A stretch of 64,000 nt of DNA from Roseateles depolymerans (GTDB lineage: Bacteria > Pseudomonadota > Gammaproteobacteria > Burkholderiales > Burkholderiaceae_C): NCBI GenBank assembly GCA_003241055.1, contig QFOD01000028.1:1-64000 (forward strand), in the 5' to 3' direction. Both the position numbers and the translations under genes were made by a program. Under the pieces are notes generated by a model that searched no databases, was not told where the DNA came from, and saw only the letters and a program-made list of their open reading frames with translations. Positions within the stretch are counted from its first letter, which is position 1. The number at the start of each line of letters is the position of its first letter. Below are positions 8,636 to 17,785 of this stretch, one piece after another.

Positions 8636-10663
8636 TCAGGCCTGGCCTGCGTCGGCCGGGGCGGCCTCGTTGACGTCGATGGCCAGGGCCAGCGGTGCGG
8701 CAGCGGCCATGTCCTCGTCGTCGGCTTCGGCCTCGTCACCCGTGGATGCAGCCTCGTCCAGCCGCTCGATCAACGTGGCGTGCAGGTCCAGCGTCATCTC
8801 GTCGATGCCGGTGACCCGCACCTTCACATGGCTGCCGCGCGGCAGCGGCTCGCAGCCCAGGGCCTTGAACACCAGCGGCAGGTCGTCGGCCCGCACCAGG
8901 CCTTCCTTCATCACGCTGGCGGTCAGCTCGGTGATGCCCTGCTGCTGCAGATAGCGCAGCGTCCAGAAACGCTCGATGCCGTTCTGGAAGCCGTTGTAGG
9001 CGCCGTAGGCGGCCTCGAAGCCCGAGATGATGGAGAACAGCTGAGCGTCCTTGGGCTTGAAGGGCGCGACCAGCGCGGCCGTCTTGCCGTGGCGGGCGCA
9101 GGCAATGATCTGCCACTGGTTGACCAGGTCCACATAGCGGCGCAGCGGCGATGTCGCCCAGGTGTACTGCGCGACGCCCATGCCGGCGTGGGGCAGGGCC
9201 TTGACGCCCATGCGCACCTTGATGCCGGGTGCCAGGCTGGCCTGGCTGCGGTAGATGCCGGGCAGGCCCAGCTCGGCCAGCCAGCCGCCCCAGGCCGAGT
9301 TGGCCAGGATCATGGCCTCGGCCACGATCAGGTCCAGCGAGCTGCCGCGGGCGCGCACGCTGATCTCCACGGTTTCGTCGCCGGCCGGCGGCTCGGTGCG
9401 CTCGCCGGCCAGGCGGAAGTTGTAGTCGGGCCGGTTGAAGTTCTCGGGCTTGCCGCGCACCACCTCGCGCTGGGCCTTCAGGTGCTTGGCCAGGCGCCAG
9501 GCAAAGGCCAGCTCGGGCGCGAAGGCGTAGTCGGCCGGGGCCTGGCCCGACAGCGTGGCGTCGGTGACGATGCCGTCCAGCTTGTCGTGGCGCAGGTTGG
9601 CGGCGATGGGCACGCGCTCGAGCTTGGTCTCGCGGGCCTTCACCTCGAAGGTGGCCTCGTCCAGCGTGAAGTAGATGGACACGGCCGGGCAGTCGCGGCC
9701 CTCGATCAGCGTGTAGGCCTGCACCACCTCGTCGGGCAGCATGGTGATCTTCCAGCCCGGCATGTAGACCGTGGAGAAACGCTCGCGGGCGACCTTGTCG
9801 ACAGCCGAGTCCGGCGTGATCGCCAGGCCCGGCGCCGCGATGTGCACGCCGAACACCACGGTGCCTGTGCCCAGGCCCTGCACGGACAGCGCGTCGTCGA
9901 TCTCGGTGGTCTGCGAGTCGTCGATGGAGAAGGCGCGTACCGCCGCGGTGGGCAGCTCGTCCTTGATCTCGGGCGCGGCCAGCGCGGGGAAGCCCACGCC
10001 CTTGGGGAAGTTCTCGAACAGGAAGCGCTTCCAGTGGAACTGGTAGGGGCTGGTGATGGCGCCCGCGCCCTGCAGCAGCTCCAGCGGCGCCTTTTGCGCG
10101 CGCTTGGAGGCCTCGACCACGGCCTTGTACTCGGGGCCGTTCTTGTCCGGCTTGAAGAGGATCTTGTAGATCTGCTCGCGCACCGGTGCCGGGCAGCTGC
10201 CGCCGGCCAGTTCCTCGGCCCAGGCCTCGATCTGCAGCTGCTGCTGGCGCTTGCGCTCTATGCCCAGCAGGGCGGCCTTGACCGTCTCCTCGGGGGCCTT
10301 CTTGAACTGGCCCTTGCCGGCGCGGCGGAAGTAGTGCGGTGCGTCATACAGGCGCAGCAGCGCCGCGGCCTGCTGCACCACGCCAGCGGAGGCATCGAAA
10401 TAGTCGCGGGCCAGGTCGGCAAAGCCGAACTCGCCCTCGGGGGCGAACTCCCAGGCCAGGTCCAGGTCGATCTCGTCGGCCAGCGCGCGCGCCTCGGCCA
10501 GCAGCGTGGCCGGCTGCGGCTGCGTGAACTTCAGCAGCACGTTGGCGGACTTCACCTTCACCCGCTTGCCGGAGTCCAGCTCCACCTGCAGCGAGGCATC
10601 GGCCTCGGACATCACCCGGCCGGCGAGGAACTTGCCGGCATCATCGAACAGCGCAAACGTCAT
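8636..10663 (-). CDS. RNB-domain exoribonuclease (RNase II/R family)
   Basis: 675 residues. It is a probable 3'-5' processive exoribonuclease. The RNB catalytic signature SIDDSQTTEIDDALSV lies around residues 244-259 with its cluster of metal-binding aspartates. The later segment TWATSPLRRYVDLVNQWQI also fits the family. A C-terminal region (RVTGIDEMTLDLHATLIERL) resembles a short S1-like module, followed by an acidic tail. It is shorter than E. coli RNase R, and the N-terminal cold-shock domains are not obvious, so I leave the gene symbol blank. It lies one base upstream of the TonB-like gene. Confidence 0.93.
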   Translation of the reverse strand: MTFALFDDAGKFLAGRVMSEADASLQVELDSGKRVKVKSANVLLKFTQPQPATLLAEARALADEIDLDLAWEFAPEGEFGFADLARDYFDASAGVVQQAAALLRLYDAPHYFRRAGKGQFKKAPEETVKAALLGIERKRQQQLQIEAWAEELAGGSCPAPVREQIYKILFKPDKNGPEYKAVVEASKRAQKAPLELLQGAGAITSPYQFHWKRFLFENFPKGVGFPALAAPEIKDELPTAAVRAFSIDDSQTTEIDDALSVQGLGTGTVVFGVHIAAPGLAITPDSAVDKVARERFSTVYMPGWKITMLPDEVVQAYTLIEGRDCPAVSIYFTLDEATFEVKARETKLERVPIAANLRHDKLDGIVTDATLSGQAPADYAFAPELAFAWRLAKHLKAQREVVRGKPENFNRPDYNFRLAGERTEPPAGDETVEISVRARGSSLDLIVAEAMILANSAWGGWLAELGLPGIYRSQASLAPGIKVRMGVKALPHAGMGVAQYTWATSPLRRYVDLVNQWQIIACARHGKTAALVAPFKPKDAQLFSIISGFEAAYGAYNGFQNGIERFWTLRYLQQQGITELTASVMKEGLVRADDLPLVFKALGCEPLPRGSHVKVRVTGIDEMTLDLHATLIERLDEAASTGDEAEADDEDMAAAAPLALAIDVNEAAPADAGQA

Positions 10664-10690
10664 AGGGGCGCGATTGTCGCCGCTTGCGGC

Positions 10691-11281
10691 TCAGCCCAGC
10701 AGATGGCGGGCGAGGCCGGGCAGGTGGGTCTCGAAGTCGCTGAGCGCGTGGTCGCTGCCGTCTATGAGGTCGCCGTCGGCGCCGGCATAGCGGGCCAGCA
10801 TCTCGCGCCAGTCCAGCAGCTCGTCGCCCTTGGCGATCACGGCGTAGTAGCGCAGCGGCCGGCGCAGCAGCGGTGGCGGGGCGATGCGGCGCAGCTCCTC
10901 CACGTGGGCGGCGGTGAAGTCGAACTGCAGGGTCGGGTCGTGCCAGGCGGTCTGCGTGCCGATGTGGCGGGCCAGGTCGCGTGCCGGGTCCACGGCCGGG
11001 TTGAGCAGGCCGACCCGCCAGCCGTGATGTTCCGGCCGCTCGGCCAGCGCCGTGGCATAGAAGCCGCCCAGCGAGCTGCCGACGACCGCCGCGCCTTCGG
11101 CCGGCCAGCCGCGCACGCGCTCCCGCATCAGCGCCATCGCGTCCAGCGGCGAGGGCGGCAGCTGCGGGCAGTCGAAATGCAAACCCTGTTGTTCAGCGGC
11201 CCATTGCGCCATGCGGCGCGCCTTGGCGGACGCAGGCGAGGAGCGGAAGCCGTGCAAATACAGCAGATGGGTGAGGCTCAT
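10691..11281 (-). CDS. YqiA/YcfP-type alpha/beta-fold esterase
   Basis: 196 residues. The N-terminal motif LLYLHGFRSSPASAKA and the nucleophile elbow GSSLGG (Ser70) are typical of the YqiA group of small serine hydrolases. A later acidic segment (GADGDLIDGSDHALSDF) supplies plausible Asp and His members of the triad. The physiological substrate is not known. It reads in the same direction as the RNB gene, 27 bp upstream of it. The metalloprotease gene diverges from its 5' side across a 98-bp gap. Confidence 0.85.
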   Translation of the reverse strand: MSLTHLLYLHGFRSSPASAKARRMAQWAAEQQGLHFDCPQLPPSPLDAMALMRERVRGWPAEGAAVVGSSLGGFYATALAERPEHHGWRVGLLNPAVDPARDLARHIGTQTAWHDPTLQFDFTAAHVEELRRIAPPPLLRRPLRYYAVIAKGDELLDWREMLARYAGADGDLIDGSDHALSDFETHLPGLARHLLG

Positions 11282-11379
11282 GACGAAAGTTTTTTGCCCA
11301 TGCCGGGAGGGGCTTCACTGAATTGACGCCAGTGTCGCAGCCCGCGAAAGTCGTGGCTTTCCGGTTATTGGATGTCTCC

Positions 11380-14040
11380 ATGATTCCTGTGTCCCGTACC
11401 GTTCTGGCTGCCGCCGCGCTGCTGGTGTTCTCTGCCGCCGCCAGTGCTCAGACGCCTGCTGCGCCCGCGGCGGCCGCGTCTGCGCCGGCCCGCCCGGCGG
11501 CCGATCCTGCGGCGCCCAAGCCCTTCGCCGAGGTCATCAAGGGTGCCAAGGAGCAGCCCGGCCTGTTCCCGATCTGGCGCAAGGACGAGAAGACCTGGAT
11601 AGAGATTCCCAAGGAAGCCTTCAACAAGCCCTTCCTGTTCACCATCAATGTGGCTAACGCCGTGGGTGAGCGCGGCCTGTACGCCAGCCAGATGCTCGGC
11701 GACGAGATGGTGGAGTGGCGCCGCATCGGCAACCACATCCAGCTGATCGCGCTCAACACCAAGTTCCGCGCCGAGGGCGGCTCCAAGCTCGCGGTCGAGC
11801 AGGCGTTCTCGCCCAGCCTGATCCTGGCCGGCCCGGCGGCCAGTGCCGACCATCCGGATCGCAAGTCGGTGCTGATCGATGCCGGCGCGCTGCTGGGGGA
11901 CATTCCCGGCTATTCCACCCGCCTGGAGATGGCCTACCGGCTGCCGTTCGCGCCGGATCGCTCGAATTCCTACATCGAGGCCTCGCGTGCCGAGCCGCAG
12001 CTGACCACGCTGACCGCCCGCGTGCATTTCGCGACGCCGCGCATCCCCGCGCCGCCGCTGGTGCCCACGCCGGTGCCGACGGCATCGCCGCCGCAGGCGA
12101 CGCCGGATCCGCGCTCGATGTTCTTCAGCTTCGTCTACAACTTCCGCGCGCTGCCCGAGCAGCCCGCCGCGGTGCGGCTGGCGGACCCGCGTCTGGGTCA
12201 CTTCACCGAGAGCTACACGGACCTGGGCGACGACCTCAAGGCCAACACCCGCGTGCACATGGTGTCGCGCTGGCGGCTGGAGAAGAAGGATCCGGCGGCG
12301 GAGCTGTCGGAGCCGGTTCAGCCCATCGTCTACTGGCTGGACAAGAACATTCCCAAGAAGTACCGCGACTCCGTGGCGGCCGGTGTGCTCGAGTGGAACA
12401 AGGCCTTCGAGAAGATCGGCTTCAAGAACGCGGTGCAGGTGCGCCAGCAGCCTGACGACGCGGACTGGGACAACATGGATGCGATGCACGCGTCCATCCG
12501 CTGGTTCACCGGCGCCGACGTGGGCTTCGCGATCGGCCCCAGCAACAAGGATCCGCGCACCGGCGAGATCCTGGATGCCGACATCGGCATGAGCGACGTG
12601 TTCGGCCGTGGCGTGCGCCGCTTCGCCACCGACGACGTGCCGCCCGCGCAGGGCCACGACGCCGCGGCCTGGGCCATGGCCCCGACGGCCCACGTGCACG
12701 ACGACGATGCCGCCGATCACTGCAGCTATGCCGCGGACCAGATCGCCGAGTTCGGCTTTGCCGCCGACCTGCTGTCGCTGCGCGACGGTCAGGGCCTGGA
12801 CGGCCCCGAGACCGAGGCGCTGGCCCAGGCGGTCATCAAGGACGTGGTGATGCACGAGGTCGGCCACACGCTGGGCCTCAAGCACAACTTCCGCTCGTCC
12901 ACCACGGTCACCCAGGCGCAGCTGCGCGACAAGGCCTACACCGAGGCCCATGGCATCTCCAACTCGGTGATGGACTACAACGCCTACAACCTGCCGCTCA
13001 AGGGTGAGCCGCGCGCCAGCCTGACCAACACCACGCTGGGCGCCTACGACTACTGGGCCATCGAGTACGCCTACAAGCCGCTGGCTGCCGAGCAGCAGTC
13101 GGCCGAGCTGGCCCGCATCGCGGCGCGCTCCACCGAGCCGCAGCTGGCCTATGGCGACGACTACGACCAGGGCGTCGGCGGCCCCTACGACGGTTTCGAT
13201 CCGCGCAGCAACCAGCGCGACCTGGGCGACGACCCGCTGGCCTACGCCAAGAAGCGTCTGAAGCTGAACCAGGAGCTGTGGGACCGTGTGCAGTCCCGCA
13301 AGCCCGAGGCCGGCGAGGACCCGCTGCGCAGCCGCCGCTCCATCATGGAGTCCTTCCGCCAGCTGGGCATGACGGCGCACAACGTCAGCAAGTACGTGGG
13401 TGGCATCTACGCCGAGCGCGTGGTGCCGGGCGTGACGCCGCTGCAGGCCTTCAAGCCCGTGGATGCGGCACAGCAGCGTGAAGCCCTGCGCTTCATCGCC
13501 GGCGGCCTGCTGTCCAGCGACTCGTTCAGGTTCCGCCCCGAGTTCCTGGCCCAGCAGACCGTGGACTACAACGAGTGGAACCGCGGCCTGCCGCTGTCCA
13601 TTCCGGATGCGGTGGCGGCCGTGCAGGGCCGCGTGCTGGACCGGCTGATGTCGCCCAATACCGCGCACCGCCTGATCGAGCAGCAGAGCCTGCTGACCGA
13701 GGCGCAGCGCAAGGGCCAGGTCTCGCTGAGCGAGGTCTACGCCACGCTGCAGTCGGCCATCTTCAGCGAGCTCAAGACCGGCGCTGAGATCGACCGCATG
13801 CGCCGCAGCCTGCAGCGCGAGTACCTGAAGCGCCTGCAGGCCCAGCTCAACCGCAGCACGAACGGTGCGACGGTCTATGCCGATGCCTTCTCGATGGCCC
13901 GCTACCACGCCACCCAGCTCGCGAACGATCTGCGCACGGCGGCTGCCAAGCCGGGCCTGTCGGTGGAGACGCGCGCCCACCTCGCCGAGCTGCAGGACCT
14001 GCTGAACGCGATGCTCAAGGCGACGCTGGTGCGCGCCTGA
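11380..14040 (+). CDS. Secreted zinc-dependent metalloprotease (DUF5117/DUF5118 type)
   Basis: 886 residues from MIPVSRTVLAAAALLVFSAA, a signal peptide cut probably after ASAQ. An in-frame upstream start would add 19 residues and spoil the signal peptide. An Ala/Pro-rich stretch is followed by DUF5118/DUF5117-like regions. A gluzincin/metzincin-like zinc site HEVGHTLGLKHN then gives H492, E493, H496 and H502 (HExxHxxGxxH). The downstream SVMDYNAYN may supply a Met-turn. The substrate is unknown; periplasmic or extracellular peptidase activity is expected from the motif. The gene is monocistronic, with a terminator after its stop. Confidence 0.9.
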   Translation: MIPVSRTVLAAAALLVFSAAASAQTPAAPAAAASAPARPAADPAAPKPFAEVIKGAKEQPGLFPIWRKDEKTWIEIPKEAFNKPFLFTINVANAVGERGLYASQMLGDEMVEWRRIGNHIQLIALNTKFRAEGGSKLAVEQAFSPSLILAGPAASADHPDRKSVLIDAGALLGDIPGYSTRLEMAYRLPFAPDRSNSYIEASRAEPQLTTLTARVHFATPRIPAPPLVPTPVPTASPPQATPDPRSMFFSFVYNFRALPEQPAAVRLADPRLGHFTESYTDLGDDLKANTRVHMVSRWRLEKKDPAAELSEPVQPIVYWLDKNIPKKYRDSVAAGVLEWNKAFEKIGFKNAVQVRQQPDDADWDNMDAMHASIRWFTGADVGFAIGPSNKDPRTGEILDADIGMSDVFGRGVRRFATDDVPPAQGHDAAAWAMAPTAHVHDDDAADHCSYAADQIAEFGFAADLLSLRDGQGLDGPETEALAQAVIKDVVMHEVGHTLGLKHNFRSSTTVTQAQLRDKAYTEAHGISNSVMDYNAYNLPLKGEPRASLTNTTLGAYDYWAIEYAYKPLAAEQQSAELARIAARSTEPQLAYGDDYDQGVGGPYDGFDPRSNQRDLGDDPLAYAKKRLKLNQELWDRVQSRKPEAGEDPLRSRRSIMESFRQLGMTAHNVSKYVGGIYAERVVPGVTPLQAFKPVDAAQQREALRFIAGGLLSSDSFRFRPEFLAQQTVDYNEWNRGLPLSIPDAVAAVQGRVLDRLMSPNTAHRLIEQQSLLTEAQRKGQVSLSEVYATLQSAIFSELKTGAEIDRMRRSLQREYLKRLQAQLNRSTNGATVYADAFSMARYHATQLANDLRTAAAKPGLSVETRAHLAELQDLLNAMLKATLVRA

Positions 14041-14062
14041 CCGCCTTCGCGTCTGCGAACCG

Positions 14063-14086
14063 GGCCGGCCTCGTGCCGGCCTTTTT
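14063..14086 (+). terminator. Rho-independent terminator after metalloprotease gene
   Basis: A 7-bp GGCCGGC/GCCGGCC stem (14063-14069 with 14075-14081) with a 5-nt loop is followed by TTTTT, 22 bases after the stop. Confidence 0.85.
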
Positions 14087-14169
14087 CATGGGCGTGGGCT
14101 TTCCCCTGGGTGACAGCGCCAGCGCCAGAGTGGCCATAGGATGGGCGTCATATTCAAGAGGAGACCCGC

Positions 14170-14580
14170 ATGCCGACCGCCGACCAGTTCAACCAGCGTG
14201 GCGCCGCCAATCTGCCCGGCCTGCTGGGCATACGCATCCTGGAGGTGACGCCCGAAGGTGTGCGGGCCGAGATGGCCGTGCGCTCCGAGCTGATGGCGCC
14301 CAATGGCTTCCTGCATGCGGGCAGTGTCGTGACGCTGGCCGACACCTGCGCCGGTTATGGCTGCGTGGCCTCGCTGCCCGAAGGGGCGAGCGGTTTCACC
14401 ACCATCGAGCTGAAGTCCAACCACCTGGGCACGGCCCGCGAAGGCATGGTCGAGTGCGTGGCAACGCCCGTGCACCTGGGGCGCAACACGCAGGTGTGGG
14501 ATGCAGTGGTCAAGCACCGGGACAGCGGCAAGACCATGGCCCTGTTCCGCTGCACGCAGATGGTGCTGTACCCGAAGTGA
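14170..14580 (+). CDS. PaaI-family hotdog thioesterase
   Basis: 136 residues. This is a single hotdog domain of the PaaI/YbgC-like thioesterases, which hydrolyse acyl-CoA or aryl-CoA esters. The characteristic central helix is preceded by APNGFLHAGSVVTLADTCAG, where the asparagine and the HAG motif are typical catalytic-site residues. FTTIELKSNHLGTA follows. A good ribosome site AGAGGAG lies upstream (about 14157-14163). The gene appears to stand alone. The acyl-CoA it acts on cannot be told from sequence. Confidence 0.9.
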   Translation: MPTADQFNQRGAANLPGLLGIRILEVTPEGVRAEMAVRSELMAPNGFLHAGSVVTLADTCAGYGCVASLPEGASGFTTIELKSNHLGTAREGMVECVATPVHLGRNTQVWDAVVKHRDSGKTMALFRCTQMVLYPK

Positions 14581-14597
14581 GCTGAGCTGCCGGCGGC

Positions 14598-14972
14598 TCA
14601 GGGGCCGGCGGGCGGTTGCCGGAGGATCCAGCCGTTGCCGTCCGGGTCCTGGAACATCGCGTAGCGGCCCCAGAGTTCGGCCTTGATCTCGCTGAGCTGC
14701 AGGCCGCGGCCGGTCAGCAGGGCGTGTTCGGCGTCGATGTCGTCCGTGTTGATCATGACGCCCTGCAGGGCACCCGCGGGCATCGCGTCGAACCAGTTGA
14801 CCAGCGAGACGGTGACGCCCTGGCCGCGTGGTGCGAGCTGTATCCAGCTCATGCCCGGCCCCATGGCCTCTTCGCGGATCAGCTCGAAGCCGATCACGTC
14901 GCGGTAGAAGGCCTTGGCGCGCTGCTGGTCTTCCACCGGCACGGAAATGATCTCGAAGCCGAGTATGGTCAT
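14598..14972 (-). CDS. VOC-family (glyoxalase/bleomycin-resistance fold) protein
   Basis: 124 residues with two beta-alpha-beta-beta-beta modules of the vicinal-oxygen-chelate fold. Recognisable segments are FEIISVPVEDQQRAKAFYRD, MSWIQLAPRGQGVTVSLVNW and YAMFQDPDGNGWILRQPP. The DPDGN motif with a downstream metal-ligand position is common in lyases and dioxygenases of this superfamily, but the substrate is not predictable. It converges with the thioesterase gene (17 bp between stops). The 109 bp to mpl hold nothing I recognise. Confidence 0.87.
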   Translation of the reverse strand: MTILGFEIISVPVEDQQRAKAFYRDVIGFELIREEAMGPGMSWIQLAPRGQGVTVSLVNWFDAMPAGALQGVMINTDDIDAEHALLTGRGLQLSEIKAELWGRYAMFQDPDGNGWILRQPPAGP

Positions 14973-15081
14973 GGCTGCTCCCTGCGCTTGTCTGCCGCCC
15001 TGACGCGGCGGCGTCGGGCGGCGGCCATGCTAGCGCCGGCGCGGGCGGGCCGCCCTGGGGGAAGCGCCAGGGCGGGTGCGG

Positions 15082-16461
15082 TCAGGCCGCAAGCGCGGCC
15101 AGCAGCTTCTCGTGAATGCCGCCGAAGCCGCCGTTGCTCATGCACAGCAGATGGTCGCCGGGCCGGGCCGCCTTGACGATGGCGGCCACCAGCGCATCCA
15201 CATCGGCGCCGACGAAGGCGGTGGCGCCCAGCGGTGCCAGGGCCTCCTTGGCATCCCAGGCCAGGCCCTGCTGGTTGCAGAAGGAGAGGTCGGCTTCTTC
15301 CAGCGCCCAGGGCAGCTGGGCCTTCATCGTGCCCAGCTTCATCGTGTTGGATCGCGGCTCGAAGATGGCCAGGATGCGCTCGGCCGGCGCGATGCGGCGA
15401 CGCAGGCCGTTGATGGTGGTGCGTATGGCCGTCGGGTGGTGGGCGAAGTCGTCGTAGACCTTGATGCCTCGTGCCTCGCCGCGCAGCTCCATGCGACGGC
15501 GTACGTTCTGGAAGCTGGCCAGCGCGGCGGCCGACTGCTCCGGCGTCACGCCCACATGTTCGGCCGCGGCGATCGCAGCCAGCGCGTTGAGCTGGTTGTG
15601 CTCGCCGATCAGGCTCCACTCCACGCGGGCCACCTTGAGGCTGCCGCGCAGCACGTCGAAGGCCTGCGGCTCGCCGCGGGCGCGCAGCATGCCGGCCTCT
15701 TCCTTCTTGGCGCCGAAGCGCAGCAGCTCGCTCCAGCAGCCGCGCGCGATCACGCGTTGCAGTGCCTCCTCGCGGGCGTTCACCACCAGGCGGCCGCTGG
15801 GCGGCACGGTGCGCACGAGATGGTGGAACTGGGTCTCGATCGCGGCCAGGTCCGGGAAGATGTCGGCGTGGTCGTGCTCGAGGTTGTTCAGCACGGCGGT
15901 GCGAGGCCGGTAGTGCACGAACTTGCTGCGCTTGTCGAAGAAGGCGGTGTCGTATTCGTCCGCCTCGATGACAAAGAGGCTGCGCTCGCCCGCGGCGTGC
16001 GTGCCGCCCAGCCGCGCCGACACCCCGAAGTTCTGCGGCACGCCGCCCACCAGGAAGCCCGGATTGAGCCCCGCGTGCTCCAGGATCCAGGCCAGCATCG
16101 AGGTGGTGGTGGTCTTGCCGTGCGTGCCGGCCACGGCCAGCACGTGTCGGCCCTGCAGCACGTTCTCGGCCAGCCATTGCGGGCCGGAGGTGTAGGGCAG
16201 GCCGGCGTCCAGGATGGCCTCCATCAGCGGGAAGCGCTCGCCGCGCGTGACCACGTTGCCGATCACGAACACGTCGGGCTGGAGCGCCAGCTGCTCGGCG
16301 CCGAAGCCCTCGATCAGTTCGATGCCGAGCGCTTCCAGCTGGGTGCTCATCGGCGGGTAGACGTTGGCGTCGCAGCCGGTCACCTTGTGGCCGGCCTCGC
16401 GCGCGAGTGCCGCGATGCCGCCCATGAAGGTGCCGCAGATGCCCAGGATGTGCAGATGCAT
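15082..16461 (-). CDS. mpl: UDP-MurNAc:tripeptide ligase (murein recycling)
   Basis: 459 residues. Mpl joins recycled L-Ala-gamma-D-Glu-mDAP to UDP-N-acetylmuramate in the cytoplasm. The N-terminus MHLHILGICGTFMGGIAALA is the Mur-ligase UDP-binding loop in its Mpl form (GICGTFMGG). The ATP-binding P-loop AGTHGKTTTT is at 111-120. The Mur-ligase central and C-terminal domains continue with DDFAHHPTAIRTTI and CMSNGGFGGIHEKLL. The Mpl-specific N-terminus distinguishes it from MurC. hemL lies 27 bp upstream on the same strand. Confidence 0.96.
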   Translation of the reverse strand: MHLHILGICGTFMGGIAALAREAGHKVTGCDANVYPPMSTQLEALGIELIEGFGAEQLALQPDVFVIGNVVTRGERFPLMEAILDAGLPYTSGPQWLAENVLQGRHVLAVAGTHGKTTTTSMLAWILEHAGLNPGFLVGGVPQNFGVSARLGGTHAAGERSLFVIEADEYDTAFFDKRSKFVHYRPRTAVLNNLEHDHADIFPDLAAIETQFHHLVRTVPPSGRLVVNAREEALQRVIARGCWSELLRFGAKKEEAGMLRARGEPQAFDVLRGSLKVARVEWSLIGEHNQLNALAAIAAAEHVGVTPEQSAAALASFQNVRRRMELRGEARGIKVYDDFAHHPTAIRTTINGLRRRIAPAERILAIFEPRSNTMKLGTMKAQLPWALEEADLSFCNQQGLAWDAKEALAPLGATAFVGADVDALVAAIVKAARPGDHLLCMSNGGFGGIHEKLLAALAA

Positions 16462-16488
16462 GTCGGTCGGCCCCAGCAGGGCAGGAGA

Positions 16489-17775
16489 TCAGCGCAGCGC
16501 CTTGCGGGCCGCTGCCAGGGTGGCCTGGATGTCGGTGTCGCTGTGGGCCGCCGACACGAAGCCTGCTTCGTAGAGCGCCGGAGCAAGATAGATGCCCGCG
16601 TCCAGCATCGCGTGGAAGAAGCGGTTGAAGCGCTCCTTGTCGGTGGTCATCACCGTCGTGTAGTTCTGCGGCAGCTCGGGCAGCAGGAAGAAGCCGAACA
16701 TGCCGCCTTCGCAGTCGGCACTGAAGGGCACGTCGTTGTCGGCGGCCACGGCCTTGAGACCGTCCACCAGCTGGCGGGTGCGGGCGCCGAGCGCGTCGAA
16801 GAAGCCGGGCTTCTGGATCTCGCGCAGCGTGGCTAGGCCGCAGGCCGTGGCCACCGGGTTGCCGCTCAGCGTGCCGGCCTGGTAGACCCCGCCCTGCGGG
16901 GCCAGGTGTTGCATCACCTCGCGCCGGGCGCCGAAGGCAGCGAGCGGCATGCCGCCGCCGATGACCTTGCCGAAGGTGGAGATGTCGGGCACGAAGCCAG
17001 GGATCAGCTGTGCGTACAGCGACTGGGCGCTGCCCAGCGCAACGCGGAAGCCCGTCATCACCTCGTCCAGCACCAGCAGGGCGCCGTGCTGTGTGCACAG
17101 GCGGCGCAGTGCACTCATGAAGGGCACTGACGCACGCACGAAGTTCATGTTGCCGGCGATGGGCTCGATGATCACGCAGGCCAGCTCGGCGCCGACTTCG
17201 GCGAACGTGGCCTCCAACTGCGCCACGTTGTTGTACTCCAGCACCAGCGTGTCGGCCGCGGCACCCGGCGTGACGCCCGCACTGGTGGGATGGCCGAAGG
17301 TGGCCAGGCCCGAGCCGGCCTTCACCAGCAGCGAGTCGGTGTGGCCGTGGTAGCAGCCCTCGAACTTGATGAACTTGTGGCGGCCGGTGGCGCCGCGTGC
17401 CAGCCGGATGGCGCTCATCGTGGCCTCGGTGCCGGAGCTGACCAGGCGCACCTGATCCATGCTGGGCACGAGCTTGAGGATTTCCTCGGCGAGCTCGATC
17501 TCGCGCTCGGTGGGGGCGCCGAAGGAGAAGCCTTCGGTGGCGGCCTTCTGCACCGCCTCCAGCACGGCCGGATGGCCGTGGCCCAGGATCATCGGGCCCC
17601 AGGAGCCGATGTAGTCGACATAGCGCCGGCCCTCGGCGTCCCAGATGTGGGCGCCCTGGCCGCGGGCAATGAAGCGGGGCGTGCCGCCCACGGCGCGGAA
17701 GGCGCGCACGGGCGAGTTCACGCCACCGGGGATCACGCGCGAGGCGCGTTCGAACAGCTCTTGATTCGTGGTCAT
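16489..17775 (-). CDS. hemL: Glutamate-1-semialdehyde 2,1-aminomutase
   Basis: 428 residues from MTTNQELFERASRVIPGGVN. The open frame continues upstream only as overlap with the kinase gene. HemL is a PLP enzyme that makes 5-aminolevulinate in the C5 tetrapyrrole pathway. Signatures are GGVNSPVRAF, FEGCYHGHTDSLLVKAGSG, LVLDEVMTGFR and the PLP lysine K270 in STFGKVIGGGMP. Heme supply links it loosely to the oxidase genes elsewhere in the window. It starts 10 bp after the kinase gene on the same strand. Confidence 0.98.
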   Translation of the reverse strand: MTTNQELFERASRVIPGGVNSPVRAFRAVGGTPRFIARGQGAHIWDAEGRRYVDYIGSWGPMILGHGHPAVLEAVQKAATEGFSFGAPTEREIELAEEILKLVPSMDQVRLVSSGTEATMSAIRLARGATGRHKFIKFEGCYHGHTDSLLVKAGSGLATFGHPTSAGVTPGAAADTLVLEYNNVAQLEATFAEVGAELACVIIEPIAGNMNFVRASVPFMSALRRLCTQHGALLVLDEVMTGFRVALGSAQSLYAQLIPGFVPDISTFGKVIGGGMPLAAFGARREVMQHLAPQGGVYQAGTLSGNPVATACGLATLREIQKPGFFDALGARTRQLVDGLKAVAADNDVPFSADCEGGMFGFFLLPELPQNYTTVMTTDKERFNRFFHAMLDAGIYLAPALYEAGFVSAAHSDTDIQATLAAARKALR

Positions 17776-17785
17776 CGGATTCGGT

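Noticed and set aside
8168..11326. 1,052-codon plus-strand open frame
   Set aside because: Codon-aligned antisense of the RNB ribonuclease and YqiA-like genes, with the same codon-bias cause; no recognisable domain.
11365..13980. 871-codon minus-strand open frame opposite the metalloprotease
   Set aside because: Shadow of the real gene, which has a signal peptide and a zinc motif; the antisense product has neither.
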